A stretch of 56,515 nt of DNA from contig JABDKF010000061.1 of NCBI GenBank assembly GCA_013003155.1, positions 1 to 56,515 on the forward strand. The letters run 5' to 3'. The position numbers and the translations under genes were made by a program. The notes beneath the pieces are model-generated. The model did not search any database and was not told where the DNA came from. It worked only from the letters and a program-made list of their open reading frames with translations. The DNA is from Woeseia sp. (lineage in GTDB: Bacteria; Pseudomonadota; Gammaproteobacteria; Steroidobacterales; Woeseiaceae). Below are positions 35,318 to 43,133 of this stretch, in pieces; position 1 is the stretch's first letter, and each line of letters opens with the position of its first letter.

Positions 35318-36658
35318 TCAGATTCCGTAGGCGCGGCGGAGCAAATTTAATGGGTGATTTGGCTGCTGATCGAGACTTTGGGCCACTTGCTCAGCTGCCA
35401 TTGGGCAATCACTTACGAATTGTTGCACGTCGCTTTTCTTCACCTTGTTGACAATCGGCCTGGCGATTTTTTTGGAGATATCGTGAAACTCTTTTTTGAC
35501 TGCGTAGGTGCCGTCATGACCCGAGCAACGCTCGATTACCTGCACCTCGGTATCCGGCGCCATAGAGAGTAAATCCCGGGTCTTCAAGCCAATGTTCTGC
35601 ACCCTCAGATGACACGGAACCTGGTAGCCAACCTTTCCCAATGAGGCTTTAAAACTTGTATTAAGAAGTCCGTGCTTGTGCCGTAACATCAGGTATTCAA
35701 ACGGATCGTACATTGCGTCGCGAACTTTGATCACCGCAGGATCTTCTGGATACATCAGCGGCAACTCCTGTTTGAACATCAATGTGCAGGACGGTATCGG
35801 TGTGACAATATCCCAGCCGCGATCAACCCATTCTGCCAATTGCGGAATGTTCTTCTCTTTCGCAGCGGCCACGGCCTCAAGGTCACCGAGCTCAAGCTTC
35901 GGCATTCCACAGCAGGCTTCGCGTTCAGCGATCGCGACCGGTATGTCGTTATGCTCGTAAACGGCAACCAGATCCTCTGCGAGCGAGGGCATATTGCGAT
36001 TGCCATAGCAGGTAGCGAACAACACCACTTTGCCACGCGTGTCGCCGGCTGCCTTGGCGCGCTGAGCCGTTTCATGACGATGTTTCTTTAGCCGCTTGCG
36101 CGCCGTGTTGCTGTGATACTCGGGTATCGGAGCATCACGATGCACACCCAGCGTTTTCTCAAGCAACTTGCGACCGGTTTTGCTCTTATTTGTGGCATTT
36201 ACAGCCTGTACGATGACAGGAATGCCTGCAATTCGTCCTACAGCATCGGTGGAACTCAAAATGCGATCGCGCTTGCTTGCGCCCTGCTCTTTAAAGCGAA
36301 CCGCTTTCGCACGCAACATCAAATGCGGAAAGTCGACATTCCACTCGTGCGGCGGCACGTAGGGGCATTTCGACATGTAACACATGTCGCACAGGTAGCA
36401 GTTGTCAACGACGTCCCAATAGATTTCTTTAGCGACGCCATCAACCTCCATGGTTGCGGATTCGTCGATCGCGTCGAACAGAGTGGGAAAGGAGTTACAG
36501 AGATTGAAACAGCGCCGACAGCCGTGACAAATGTCGAACACCCGCTCCAGCTCGTTAAATAACGCGGTCTGGTCGTAGAATTCGTCGCTTTGCCAGTCCA
36601 GCGGATGCCGGGTCGGGGCCTCTAGGCTACCCTCACGTTTGTCGCCTGGTGGACTCAT
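35318..36658 (-). CDS. GlpC/heterodisulfide reductase-like Fe-S oxidoreductase
   Basis: A 446-aa cytosolic electron-transfer protein. Two [4Fe-4S] motifs lie in the first third: CHGCRRCFNLC (C-x2-C-x2-C-x3-C, near residue 42) and CYLCDMCYMSKCP (near 87). The C-terminal half has CCG-type motifs, EREACCGMPKLELGD and ERCSGHDGTYAV (the second has Ser in place of a Cys), as in GlpC and HdrB relatives. There is no membrane anchor. It lies between rubrerythrin and DUF3501 in one operon, so it may pass electrons to rubrerythrin or a partner. The physiological donor is unknown. Confidence 0.88.
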   Translation of the reverse strand: MSPPGDKREGSLEAPTRHPLDWQSDEFYDQTALFNELERVFDICHGCRRCFNLCNSFPTLFDAIDESATMEVDGVAKEIYWDVVDNCYLCDMCYMSKCPYVPPHEWNVDFPHLMLRAKAVRFKEQGASKRDRILSSTDAVGRIAGIPVIVQAVNATNKSKTGRKLLEKTLGVHRDAPIPEYHSNTARKRLKKHRHETAQRAKAAGDTRGKVVLFATCYGNRNMPSLAEDLVAVYEHNDIPVAIAEREACCGMPKLELGDLEAVAAAKEKNIPQLAEWVDRGWDIVTPIPSCTLMFKQELPLMYPEDPAVIKVRDAMYDPFEYLMLRHKHGLLNTSFKASLGKVGYQVPCHLRVQNIGLKTRDLLSMAPDTEVQVIERCSGHDGTYAVKKEFHDISKKIARPIVNKVKKSDVQQFVSDCPMAAEQVAQSLDQQPNHPLNLLRRAYGI

Positions 36659-36688
36659 TTGGGAGTGATCCCTGCAGAGAAATAGGGC

Positions 36689-36716
36689 TGACCGCCCGCA
36701 CCCTGTCGGGCGGTCA
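36689..36716 (-). terminator. Strong intercistronic hairpin after rubrerythrin gene
   Basis: A perfect 10-bp GC-rich stem (TGACCGCCCG/CGGGCGGTCA, 8-nt loop) begins about 12 bp after the rubrerythrin stop. On the minus strand it is followed by GCCC and TATTTCTCT, a poor T-tract. It probably causes partial termination or protects the rubrerythrin mRNA end, giving more rubrerythrin than Fe-S protein and DUF3501. Confidence 0.6.
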
Positions 36717-36727
36717 ATCTTGAAGGA

Positions 36728-37147
36728 TCAGTCGTCCAGTGCGTCCAGGGCTTTCTGGAACCGGTTGGCGTGCGAACGCTCGGCTTTTGCCAGCGTTTCA
36801 AACCAATCCGCGATCTCATCAAAGTCTTCATCGCGTGCCGTCTTCGCCATACCCGGATACATGTCTGTGTATTCGTGTGTCTCTCCGGCAATGGCTGACT
36901 TTAAATTGTCTGAGGTACCGCCGATAGGCAGTCCCGTTGCCGGGTCACCGACTTCTTCAAGGTATTCGAGATGACCGTGCGCGTGACCTGTCTCACCTTC
37001 CGCAGTTGAACGAAATACGGCGGCAACGTCGTTGTAACCCTCAACATCAGCTTTCGCTGCAAAATAAAGGTAACGGCGATTGGCCTGCGATTCACCTGCA
37101 AATGCATCTTTGAGATTGTCCTCAGTCTTGCTGCCTTTCAACGACAT
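36728..37147 (-). CDS. Rubrerythrin-like diiron protein without rubredoxin domain
   Basis: A 139-aa ferritin-like diiron protein of the rubrerythrin family, which reduces hydrogen peroxide. Ligand motifs are [15 protein letters not shown] (Glu), [11 protein letters not shown] (ExxH), [13 protein letters not shown] (Glu) and [11 protein letters not shown] (ExxH). The C-terminal rubredoxin domain of classical rubrerythrin (two CxxC) is absent, so an external electron donor is needed; the neighbouring Fe-S oxidoreductase is a candidate. I chose the ATG at 37147, with GGAG 8 nt upstream; a GTG three codons earlier is possible. It heads the operon and has its own promoter. Confidence 0.92.
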   Translation of the reverse strand: MSLKGSKTEDNLKDAFAGESQANRRYLYFAAKADVEGYNDVAAVFRSTAEGETGHAHGHLEYLEEVGDPATGLPIGGTSDNLKSAIAGETHEYTDMYPGMAKTARDEDFDEIADWFETLAKAERSHANRFQKALDALDD

Positions 37148-37181
37148 GATTTTCACTCCGCTTTGGCTAAACCGGTTGCTA

Positions 37182-37198
37182 CTTAGACTTAGTCTAAG
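37182..37198. promoter_or_regulatory. Palindromic operator just downstream of the rubrerythrin -10
   Basis: CTTAGAC-TTA-GTCTAAG is a perfect 7+7 palindrome lying about 10-26 bp downstream of the rubrerythrin -10, so it covers the predicted transcription start. This is a classic position for a repressor site. Its form (GAC/GTC halves) is reminiscent of Rrf2-family sites, but I cannot identify the factor, and no regulator gene is adjacent. Confidence 0.6.
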
Positions 37199-37207
37199 GG
37201 ACGTACC

Positions 37208-37237
37208 ACTTTAAGCCGCAGAAACGTGACTTGTCAA
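37208..37237 (-). promoter_or_regulatory. Promoter of the rubrerythrin operon
   Basis: The minus strand carries a consensus -35 TTGACA (37237-37232), 18 bp, then TAAAGT (37213-37208). It points toward the rubrerythrin gene about 60 bp away and is followed by the palindrome. Confidence 0.65.
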
Positions 37238-37252
37238 TGCATCCAATCTCCA

Positions 37253-37281
37253 TTGACGCGTCCACGGCGCACCGGTAGCGT
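37253..37281 (+). promoter_or_regulatory. Possible xseB promoter
   Basis: TTGACG, 17 bp, TAGCGT on the plus strand, about 40 bp upstream of the xseB ATG. The -35 is good and the -10 weak. It is back-to-back with the rubrerythrin promoter, the two -35 boxes being 15 bp apart. Confidence 0.45.
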
Positions 37282-37319
37282 AACGCGCTCCCGTTCAACA
37301 CGAGCAAGCAGGCATTTAG

Positions 37320-37556
37320 ATGGCCGCAAAGAAAAATATCGATCTTGAAAAGTCCCTCGGGCAGTTGGAAGGGCTTGTTGAGGAACTGGAAAGCGGCGAC
37401 CTGCCGTTGGAGAAAGCGATGCAAAAGTTTGAGCAGGGCGTCAAACTCACTCGCAATTGCCAAACGGCACTAAAGGACGCGGAACAGCGCGTGGAAATCC
37501 TGCTGAAATCGGCCGGTGGAGACGAGAGCCTGGCAGCTTACGACACCGAGGAATGA
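37320..37556 (+). CDS. xseB: Exodeoxyribonuclease VII small subunit
   Basis: XseB (78 aa) is the small subunit of exonuclease VII, which degrades single-stranded DNA together with XseA. The sequence is the family's helical hairpin: LEKSLGQLEGLVEELESGDL followed by LEKAMQKFEQGVKLTRNCQ. Length is normal. In many gammaproteobacteria xseB is followed by ispA and dxs, but here it stands alone and converges on the kinase gene, 19 bp away. xseA is not in the window. Confidence 0.95.
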   Translation: MAAKKNIDLEKSLGQLEGLVEELESGDLPLEKAMQKFEQGVKLTRNCQTALKDAEQRVEILLKSAGGDESLAAYDTEE

Positions 37557-37575
37557 AAACTGCAGCAGCAGTCGG

Positions 37576-38889
37576 CTAGTTTTGGGAAACTTTAGCCCTT
37601 TCAATACCCTGCAGACGGGTGATCAGGGCACGCAGGAAGACCTTATTGAAGCGCAATTGACACGATGAGGACGCCTGCTCCAACAATGTCGAACTCACTC
37701 GCAGTATGGTTACCGGGCCTTTAGCCCTGATTGACGCCGTGCGCTTTGCACCACTTACGTAACTGGTTTCACCGAAGCAATCACCATTGGTGAGGCTTCC
37801 TCTTTGCTTGCCATTGGCCTCGACGGCCGCCTCACCGGCAACAATGATATAAAAGCGATCGTCCATCTCGCCTTCGCGAACAATGTCGTCGCCATCCTTG
37901 TATTCGCGCCAGTCACTGGCGCGCAAGACTTCCCAGATTTCCGCGTGCGAAAAGTCATGGAAGAAATTCAAACTTCGCAACAGGTCGAAATGCTCCTGAT
38001 TGTCGAGGCTCTGGTACTTGGTGCGCAGCTCCTGGTAAACGCGCGTCAGGTCTGCCGCGAGCGCGTTGCCCGACACACAACGTTTGGCCGGGTCTTTCTG
38101 CATGGTCATTGCGACGACTTGTTCCAGCTCCTCGGACAGATCCTCACGGTAGGTATGAATCGGAGGCGGAGTCGCGTAGACGATCTGGTGCAGCAATTTG
38201 GAAAGGCTATCGGCACGGAACGGGCGAAAGCCTGTTAGCAATTCGTACAACACCGCACCCAGGGAGTAGATGTCGGAGCGAGAAGTCAGCTCTTCGGACT
38301 GGACCTGCTCGGGAGACATGTAACTGGGGCTCCCGGCGATACCTTCAATCTGTGACGCGTCACTGTCATTGCAGATCGCAATTCCAAAGTCGATGATTCT
38401 GACATCGTTGTCGATCGTCAGCATAATATTGCTGGGTTTGATATCGCGATGAATGACGCCGCGACCGTGCGCATAATTAAGCGCCTTGGCACACTTGAAG
38501 ATTATCTCGACGACGTCGTCGATCCGCAGCAGATTGTCGGGCCTGCAGTAAGCCGCCAGCGTGCGTGCGCCCTGAACGTGCTCGGTTACAACGTAGTAAC
38601 TGCCGTTTTCTTCGCCGGCGTCATAAATCGGCATGATGTTGGGATGCTGCAACATGCCCACCATGTGCGCTTCATTGAAAAACATCTTGCGAGAAACGCG
38701 CGCTTGATCCGCATTCGCGTCTTCTTCGATGTTGTAGACCTTGATGGCGACGTCACGGCGGTAATAAGGGTCATGCGACAGGAAGACACTGCCTGTACTG
38801 CCCTGTCCGACCTTGTTGATGATGACGTATTTGCCAATTTTAGCCGGCACGGCATGCGGTTGGGTAATAGGGGTGACGTTGCCAGCCAT
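37576..38889 (-). CDS. Ser/Thr protein kinase with C-terminal cyclic-nucleotide-binding domain
   Basis: A 437-aa soluble kinase. The N-terminal Hanks-type domain (~20-285) is complete: VGQGSTGSVFLSHD loop, VAIKVYN lysine, VIHRDIKPSNIML catalytic loop, IIDFGIAI, GSPSYMSPEQ and SDIYSLGAVLYELLTG. The C-terminal part (~310-420) is a cNMP-binding fold: NFFHDFSHAEIWEVL, DGDDIVREGEMDDRFYIIVAGEAAV, and the phosphate-binding cassette FGETSYVSGAKRTASI with its Gly-Glu and Arg. This suggests an activity switched by cAMP or cGMP, resembling a single-chain PKA/PKG logic. It lies 23 bp after pgpA, at the end of the riboflavin-nusB-thiL-pgpA run. Substrates are unknown. Confidence 0.9.
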   Translation of the reverse strand: MAGNVTPITQPHAVPAKIGKYVIINKVGQGSTGSVFLSHDPYYRRDVAIKVYNIEEDANADQARVSRKMFFNEAHMVGMLQHPNIMPIYDAGEENGSYYVVTEHVQGARTLAAYCRPDNLLRIDDVVEIIFKCAKALNYAHGRGVIHRDIKPSNIMLTIDNDVRIIDFGIAICNDSDASQIEGIAGSPSYMSPEQVQSEELTSRSDIYSLGAVLYELLTGFRPFRADSLSKLLHQIVYATPPPIHTYREDLSEELEQVVAMTMQKDPAKRCVSGNALAADLTRVYQELRTKYQSLDNQEHFDLLRSLNFFHDFSHAEIWEVLRASDWREYKDGDDIVREGEMDDRFYIIVAGEAAVEANGKQRGSLTNGDCFGETSYVSGAKRTASIRAKGPVTILRVSSTLLEQASSSCQLRFNKVFLRALITRLQGIERAKVSQN

Positions 38890-38912
38890 GGAGGTCCGTC
38901 TTTCGCAGGGTT

Positions 38913-39395
38913 TTATGACAAAAGCCAGCCACTACCTATGAGTATTATCGCAGCGTAAAGGCCGGCTACGAGGTCATCCAGCATAATGCCGGCACCGCCG
39001 CGCATTCTGTGATCCAGGTCGCGAATCGGCCAGGGTTTCCAGATGTCAAAAATCCTAAATAAAACAAACGCTGCCGCCCACCAATAAGCGCTCGGCGGCA
39101 CCAGCAGTAACAGCAGATACAAGGCGGCAATTTCGTCCCAGACGATGCCCGGGTGATCGTGTACACCGATACGCCGGGCCGACTCTCCGCACAGCCAAAA
39201 ACCGGCACCGGTAATAGCAAATCCAATCGCCACCTGCCAAACAACCGGCAGCGGCAGGGTAGCAAGACCGAACAGGATGGCGACCAGGCTGCCGACGGTA
39301 CCGGGCGCCTTCGGTGACAAGCCTGTGCCGAATCCGAAAGCCAGCAAGTGCACCGGATCTGTGAGCACCTTGCGGCGCAGCTCGGCATTATCCAT
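38913..39395 (-). CDS. pgpA: Phosphatidylglycerophosphatase A
   Basis: PgpA (160 aa) dephosphorylates phosphatidylglycerol phosphate at the inner membrane. Family features are FGFGTGLSPKAPGTVGSLVAI near residue 15, a central VHDHPGIVWDEIAALY motif with catalytic acidic residues, and DDLVAGLYAAIILI near the end. Three to four hydrophobic segments fit a membrane protein. It lies 17 bp after thiL, the usual thiL-pgpA order. Confidence 0.95.
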   Translation of the reverse strand: MDNAELRRKVLTDPVHLLAFGFGTGLSPKAPGTVGSLVAILFGLATLPLPVVWQVAIGFAITGAGFWLCGESARRIGVHDHPGIVWDEIAALYLLLLLVPPSAYWWAAAFVLFRIFDIWKPWPIRDLDHRMRGGAGIMLDDLVAGLYAAIILIGSGWLLS

Positions 39396-39412
39396 GCGTT
39401 CGCTTCCTTTAA

Positions 39413-40354
39413 TTATGCAAAGTGCCGATAGCCCGTGGACGGCACCGCTTGTTGCTGTCCATTGTGAGTCATTCGCAAGCCCGGCTCAGGCTCGGCAACG
39501 CCGATTCGCGTAACGAACTGCCCTTTGTCTCGTGTAGCCTGCAAGAGCCGCTGCTCATTCGCTTCGCTGACCGTAAACACCAATTCGTAGTCGTCACCCC
39601 CCGCAAGCGCCGACCGGGCTGCTTCTGCTTCGCCACAATACGCAACTAACTCAGCGGACAGTGGCAGACGTTCCTGTTCCAGCGTTGCACCACAACCGGA
39701 CGCAGTCAGCACATGCGACAAGTCGGCACATAAACCGTCTGACACGTCGATCGCCGCATTCGCGATGCCGACGAGGGACGCACCTAAAGCAACGCGCGCT
39801 GCGGGACGGCGAAAGCGCTGCACCAGGTAAGGTTGAGATTCGCCGTTTTGCAGGCAAGCGAGGCCTGCAGCCGCGTCGCCCGGCGTACCGCTAAGGTAGA
39901 TTCGATCACCGGGTTGGCAACCGGATCGCTGTAAACAGCGACCTCGCGCAACGTGGCCGAGAGCTTGCACAGTGATTACGGTTTGCAGTCCGGCGGTTGT
40001 GTCTCCACCGACCAGAGCAACATCGTGTTCATCAGCTGCGGCGAACAAGCCGCTCGCAAAACCCTCCAGCCATGTTGCATCTGCCGCAGGTATGCTAAGC
40101 GCGAGTGTAAACCATGCGGGTGTCGCACCCATCGCGGCGATATCGGATAAATTGACAGCGACAGCGCGGAAACCGATGTCAGCAGGAGTAAGCTCGTCCG
40201 GATAGTGGACGCCGGCAACCAGGGTATCGGCGACAGCGACAAGTTGGCGTTCTGCTGGAAGATCCAGCACCGCCCCATCGTCCCCAATCCCTACGGCGAC
40301 GCCAGCGCCGCCGGCGCGGTGGAAATAGTGCTCGATCAACTCGAATTCATGCAT
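39413..40354 (-). CDS. thiL: Thiamine-monophosphate kinase
   Basis: ThiL (313 aa) phosphorylates thiamine monophosphate to the active cofactor thiamine diphosphate. It starts MHEFELIEHYF and has the AIR-synthase-type motifs GIGDDGAVL (about 22-30), ADTLVAGVHY, DIAAMGATPAW and IDVSDGLCADLSHVL (ATP and Mg binding). It is slightly shorter than some relatives. It lies 11 bp after nusB in the common nusB-thiL-pgpA order. Confidence 0.96.
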   Translation of the reverse strand: MHEFELIEHYFHRAGGAGVAVGIGDDGAVLDLPAERQLVAVADTLVAGVHYPDELTPADIGFRAVAVNLSDIAAMGATPAWFTLALSIPAADATWLEGFASGLFAAADEHDVALVGGDTTAGLQTVITVQALGHVARGRCLQRSGCQPGDRIYLSGTPGDAAAGLACLQNGESQPYLVQRFRRPAARVALGASLVGIANAAIDVSDGLCADLSHVLTASGCGATLEQERLPLSAELVAYCGEAEAARSALAGGDDYELVFTVSEANEQRLLQATRDKGQFVTRIGVAEPEPGLRMTHNGQQQAVPSTGYRHFA

Positions 40355-40365
40355 GAGCAGAAGCG

Positions 40366-40800
40366 CTAGGCGCCGCCTTTTTCGGCGGCACGCAGCACAG
40401 GCGCCGCGCGATCAAGTAAGCCGTTGACGAACTTGTGACTGTCGCTCGCACCGAAACGTTTGCTGAGATTAACTGCCTCGTTGATCACCACGCGAAAAGG
40501 GATATCGGCGCGATTTCTTAGCTCGAACATGCCGAGCAGCAATATGCCTCGCTCGACCGGGTCCAGCTGATCGAGCGGCCGATCGGCGTAACGCGCAATA
40601 TCTGCTTCGCATTCGGCGAGCGATGCACAGATTTCGCGTATAGCCTCGTCGAAGAATGCGGCTTCGACCTGGCTGAACTCCGGCCTGTCATGAAATTGAC
40701 GCAGAATTTCGTCACCGTCGTGACCGGCGACCTGCATTTGATAGAGGGCCTGCACCAGCAATTCGCGAGTTCGTCCGCGACGGCCCGGCGCCTTGCTCAC
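40366..40800 (-). CDS. nusB: Transcription antitermination protein NusB
   Basis: NusB (144 aa) binds boxA RNA with S10 and supports rRNA antitermination. Family features are RRGRTRELLVQALYQMQVAG at the start, ERGILLLGMFELRNR and INEAVNLSKRFGASDSHKFVNGLLD near the end. The open frame continues upstream to 40923, overlapping ribH. The GTG at 40800 gives the correct length and N-terminus (VSKAPGRRGRTRE). The ribH-nusB pairing is conserved in bacteria. Confidence 0.95.
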   Translation of the reverse strand: MSKAPGRRGRTRELLVQALYQMQVAGHDGDEILRQFHDRPEFSQVEAAFFDEAIREICASLAECEADIARYADRPLDQLDPVERGILLLGMFELRNRADIPFRVVINEAVNLSKRFGASDSHKFVNGLLDRAAPVLRAAEKGGA

Positions 40801-40837
40801 ACGTAACGACCCGGCACGTCTGACGCTTGCACGGCAG

Positions 40838-41311
40838 TCAAGCGAGTTTGCGCAGCAAACTGACCATTTCGATGACCGCGAGCGCCGCTTCCTCGCCCTT
40901 GTTCCCGGCCTTCGTGCCTGCACGCTCTATCGCCTGCTCAATGGTGTCGACCGTCAGTACGCCGAAACCAATGGGCACGCCGTGCTTTTGCCCCGCTGCT
41001 GCGAGGCCACTGATGCATTCACCCGCAACGTAGTCGAAATGCGGCGTGCCGCCGCGAATGACAGCACCGAGCGCAATAATGCCGTCGCATCGGCGAGCTG
41101 CCGCCACGGTATCCACCGCGAGCGGCATTTCGAAGGCGCCGGGCACACGCACGATATCAATATCGCTATCTGCCGCCTCGTGACGTCGCAGTGTTGAGAG
41201 GGCACCCTTTATTAGCGACTCAACAATAAAGTCATTGAAGCGTGATGCAACGATGGTGAAGCGCGCATCGCGCGCGCTGAGTTCGCCCTCGGTCGTTTTG
41301 ATTTTATCCAT
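40838..41311 (-). CDS. ribH: 6,7-dimethyl-8-ribityllumazine synthase
   Basis: RibH (157 aa from the ATG at 41311) condenses ArP with 3,4-dihydroxy-2-butanone 4-phosphate, forming the penultimate riboflavin intermediate. Signatures are [52 protein letters not shown] and [24 protein letters not shown] precedes the ATG by 6 nt; a TTG two codons earlier is possible. It lies between ribBA and nusB. Confidence 0.97.
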   Translation of the reverse strand: MDKIKTTEGELSARDARFTIVASRFNDFIVESLIKGALSTLRRHEAADSDIDIVRVPGAFEMPLAVDTVAAARRCDGIIALGAVIRGGTPHFDYVAGECISGLAAAGQKHGVPIGFGVLTVDTIEQAIERAGTKAGNKGEEAALAVIEMVSLLRKLA

Positions 41312-41333
41312 CGTCAATCCTGGCTGTAGATTT

Positions 41334-42479
41334 TTATCTTTCGACGTACTCGGTCACTTCCAGGTCGAACCCCGAAAGCGCCTGCATTTGTTTGGGCGCA
41401 GACAACACACGCATGCGCTGCACGCCGAGGTCTCGCAAGATCTGTGCACCCACCCCGTAGGTGCGCAATACCGAGTCGCCGGTTCGCCTGACGTGCAGAT
41501 CATCGTCCGAATTCGCCAGTTCACGCACAGCCTCGACGAGCTCGCGCGACCCTTCCTGGTCCCTCAGTACGATAACGACACCCGCCTCTTCCCGCGCAAT
41601 GCGTTCGATTGCACTGTTGACCGGCCATCCCAGCCGCGCATCGGTAACACCCAGCAAATCGCCGAGCGTGTCCTGAATCTGCACGCGAACCAACGGCTCC
41701 CGGGTTCCTGCCAGGTCGCCCTTGACCAATGCAATATGCACGGTTCGATTAATGCGGTCGTCATAGCAGTACAACCTGAAGTCACCGTGAGCGGTTTGCA
41801 CCGGTTGCTCTGCAATGCGTTCGATGAACTGCTCTTTTTCCAGCCGGTAGCGAATCAGATCTGCGATAGTGCCGATTTTGACTTTGTGTTTACGGGCAAA
41901 TAATTCGAGGTCGGGGCGCCGCGCCATACTGCCGTCTTCGTTCAGTATTTCAACGATTGCCGCTGCAGGTTCGAGTCCGGCAAGGCGCGCGAGATCGCAG
42001 CCAGCCTCCGTGTGTCCGGCGCGCGTAAGGACACCGCCGGGTTGCGCCATGACGGGAAAAATATGCCCGGGCTGGCGCAGATCTTCGGGTCGCGCTTCGG
42101 CGGAAACCGCGGCGAGCACAGTGCGTGCACGATCGTGCGCCGAAATTCCGGTCGTGATGCCCTCTGCCGCCTCGATCGACAGTGTAAAGTTTGTCGCGTG
42201 ATGCTGGTCCGTGTCATCCACCATCAGTGGCAGGCGTAGCTGCTTGCAGCGCTCACGGGTCAGGGTGAGGCAGATCAGGCCACGGCCGTATTGCGCCATG
42301 TAATTGATATCCTCGGGCCGGACTTTTTCAGCGGCCATCAGCAAATCGCCCTCATTCTCACGGTCTTCATCGTCGACCATGATGACCATGCGGCCGTCGC
42401 GGACATCCTGAATGATGTCTGCAATCGGCGAGAACGCCATACCTGCCGCGCTGGGGTGCGGCGTTGTAGAACTAGCCAT
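41334..42479 (-). CDS. ribBA: DHBP synthase (RibB) fused to a degenerate GTP cyclohydrolase II domain
   Basis: A 381-aa RibBA-type fusion. The RibB half (about 1-215) has the active-site acidic loop [29 protein letters not shown] and [17 protein letters not shown], and should make 3,4-dihydroxy-2-butanone 4-phosphate. The RibA half lacks the zinc-binding cysteines of GTP cyclohydrolase II: where ECLTGDVFGSLRCDCG is usual it reads [22 protein letters not shown] cyclohydrolase II activity is therefore unlikely, and another RibA gene is expected elsewhere. Such degenerate fusions are known in gammaproteobacteria. The start overlaps ribE by 8 bases. Confidence 0.95.
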   Translation of the reverse strand: MASSTTPHPSAAGMAFSPIADIIQDVRDGRMVIMVDDEDRENEGDLLMAAEKVRPEDINYMAQYGRGLICLTLTRERCKQLRLPLMVDDTDQHHATNFTLSIEAAEGITTGISAHDRARTVLAAVSAEARPEDLRQPGHIFPVMAQPGGVLTRAGHTEAGCDLARLAGLEPAAAIVEILNEDGSMARRPDLELFARKHKVKIGTIADLIRYRLEKEQFIERIAEQPVQTAHGDFRLYCYDDRINRTVHIALVKGDLAGTREPLVRVQIQDTLGDLLGVTDARLGWPVNSAIERIAREEAGVVIVLRDQEGSRELVEAVRELANSDDDLHVRRTGDSVLRTYGVGAQILRDLGVQRMRVLSAPKQMQALSGFDLEVTEYVER

Positions 42480-43113
42480 AACCGTGGGCCTTTAAGAATT
42501 CCGGGGAGATTCCGCCTGCTTCATCTGCACCTAACAGGCGCTCCAGGTAGCGAGCCATCATATCAACCTCAATATTAACTGCAGAACCGATGCAATAGTC
42601 GTCAAAAATGGTTTCGGTCAGCGTGTGGGGAATGATAGTTACTGCGAAGGTGTCTCCCGATACTTCATTAATGGTAAGGCTGGCGCCGTCGACGGAGACC
42701 GAGCCTTTGCGGGCCAGGTAGCGAGACAAGTCGCTCGCAACCTTGAATTCAAAACGCTCGGAACGGCCATCGGTCTGGCGCGATTGCACCGTCGCGATAC
42801 CGTCGACATGCCCGCTTACCAGGTGGCCACCGAGCCGCTCGCCGACCGCCAGCGCAGGCTCGAGATTAACCCTGAGTCCGGCCTGGAAACTGCCCAGCGT
42901 TGTCACGGCCAGCGTTTCCGCTGAAATATCCGCCTCAAAGCCATTTTCCTGAAACGCAACGGCCGTCAGACACACCCCGTTGACCGCGATGCTGTCCCCT
43001 GCCGAGTAACCGGACCATGGCAAGCCATCGGCCGTAACACGCAGATGCATGTCGCGACCGCGCATGTCGATGTGCGCAACTTTTCCGATAGTTCTGATGA
43101 TGCCGGTAAACAC
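42472..43113 (-). CDS. ribE: Riboflavin synthase subunit alpha
   Basis: Riboflavin synthase (213 aa) dismutates two lumazines to riboflavin. It shows the characteristic internal duplication of the lumazine-binding fold: MFTGIIRTIGKVAHI with SIAVNGVCLTAV in the first half, and GHVDGIATVQSR with SVDGASLTINEV in the second. Length is normal. The gene sits between ribD (20 bp upstream) and ribBA (overlapping). Confidence 0.97.
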   Translation of the reverse strand: MFTGIIRTIGKVAHIDMRGRDMHLRVTADGLPWSGYSAGDSIAVNGVCLTAVAFQENGFEADISAETLAVTTLGSFQAGLRVNLEPALAVGERLGGHLVSGHVDGIATVQSRQTDGRSERFEFKVASDLSRYLARKGSVSVDGASLTINEVSGDTFAVTIIPHTLTETIFDDYCIGSAVNIEVDMMARYLERLLGADEAGGISPEFLKAHGYG

Positions 43114-43133
43114 GGTTCGACGTTATTCCTTTG

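Noticed and set aside
37557-37575. Terminator between convergent xseB and kinase genes
   Set aside because: A small ACTGC/GCAGT hairpin exists, but it is only 5 bp and the following GTTTT is separated by six bases; too weak to list.
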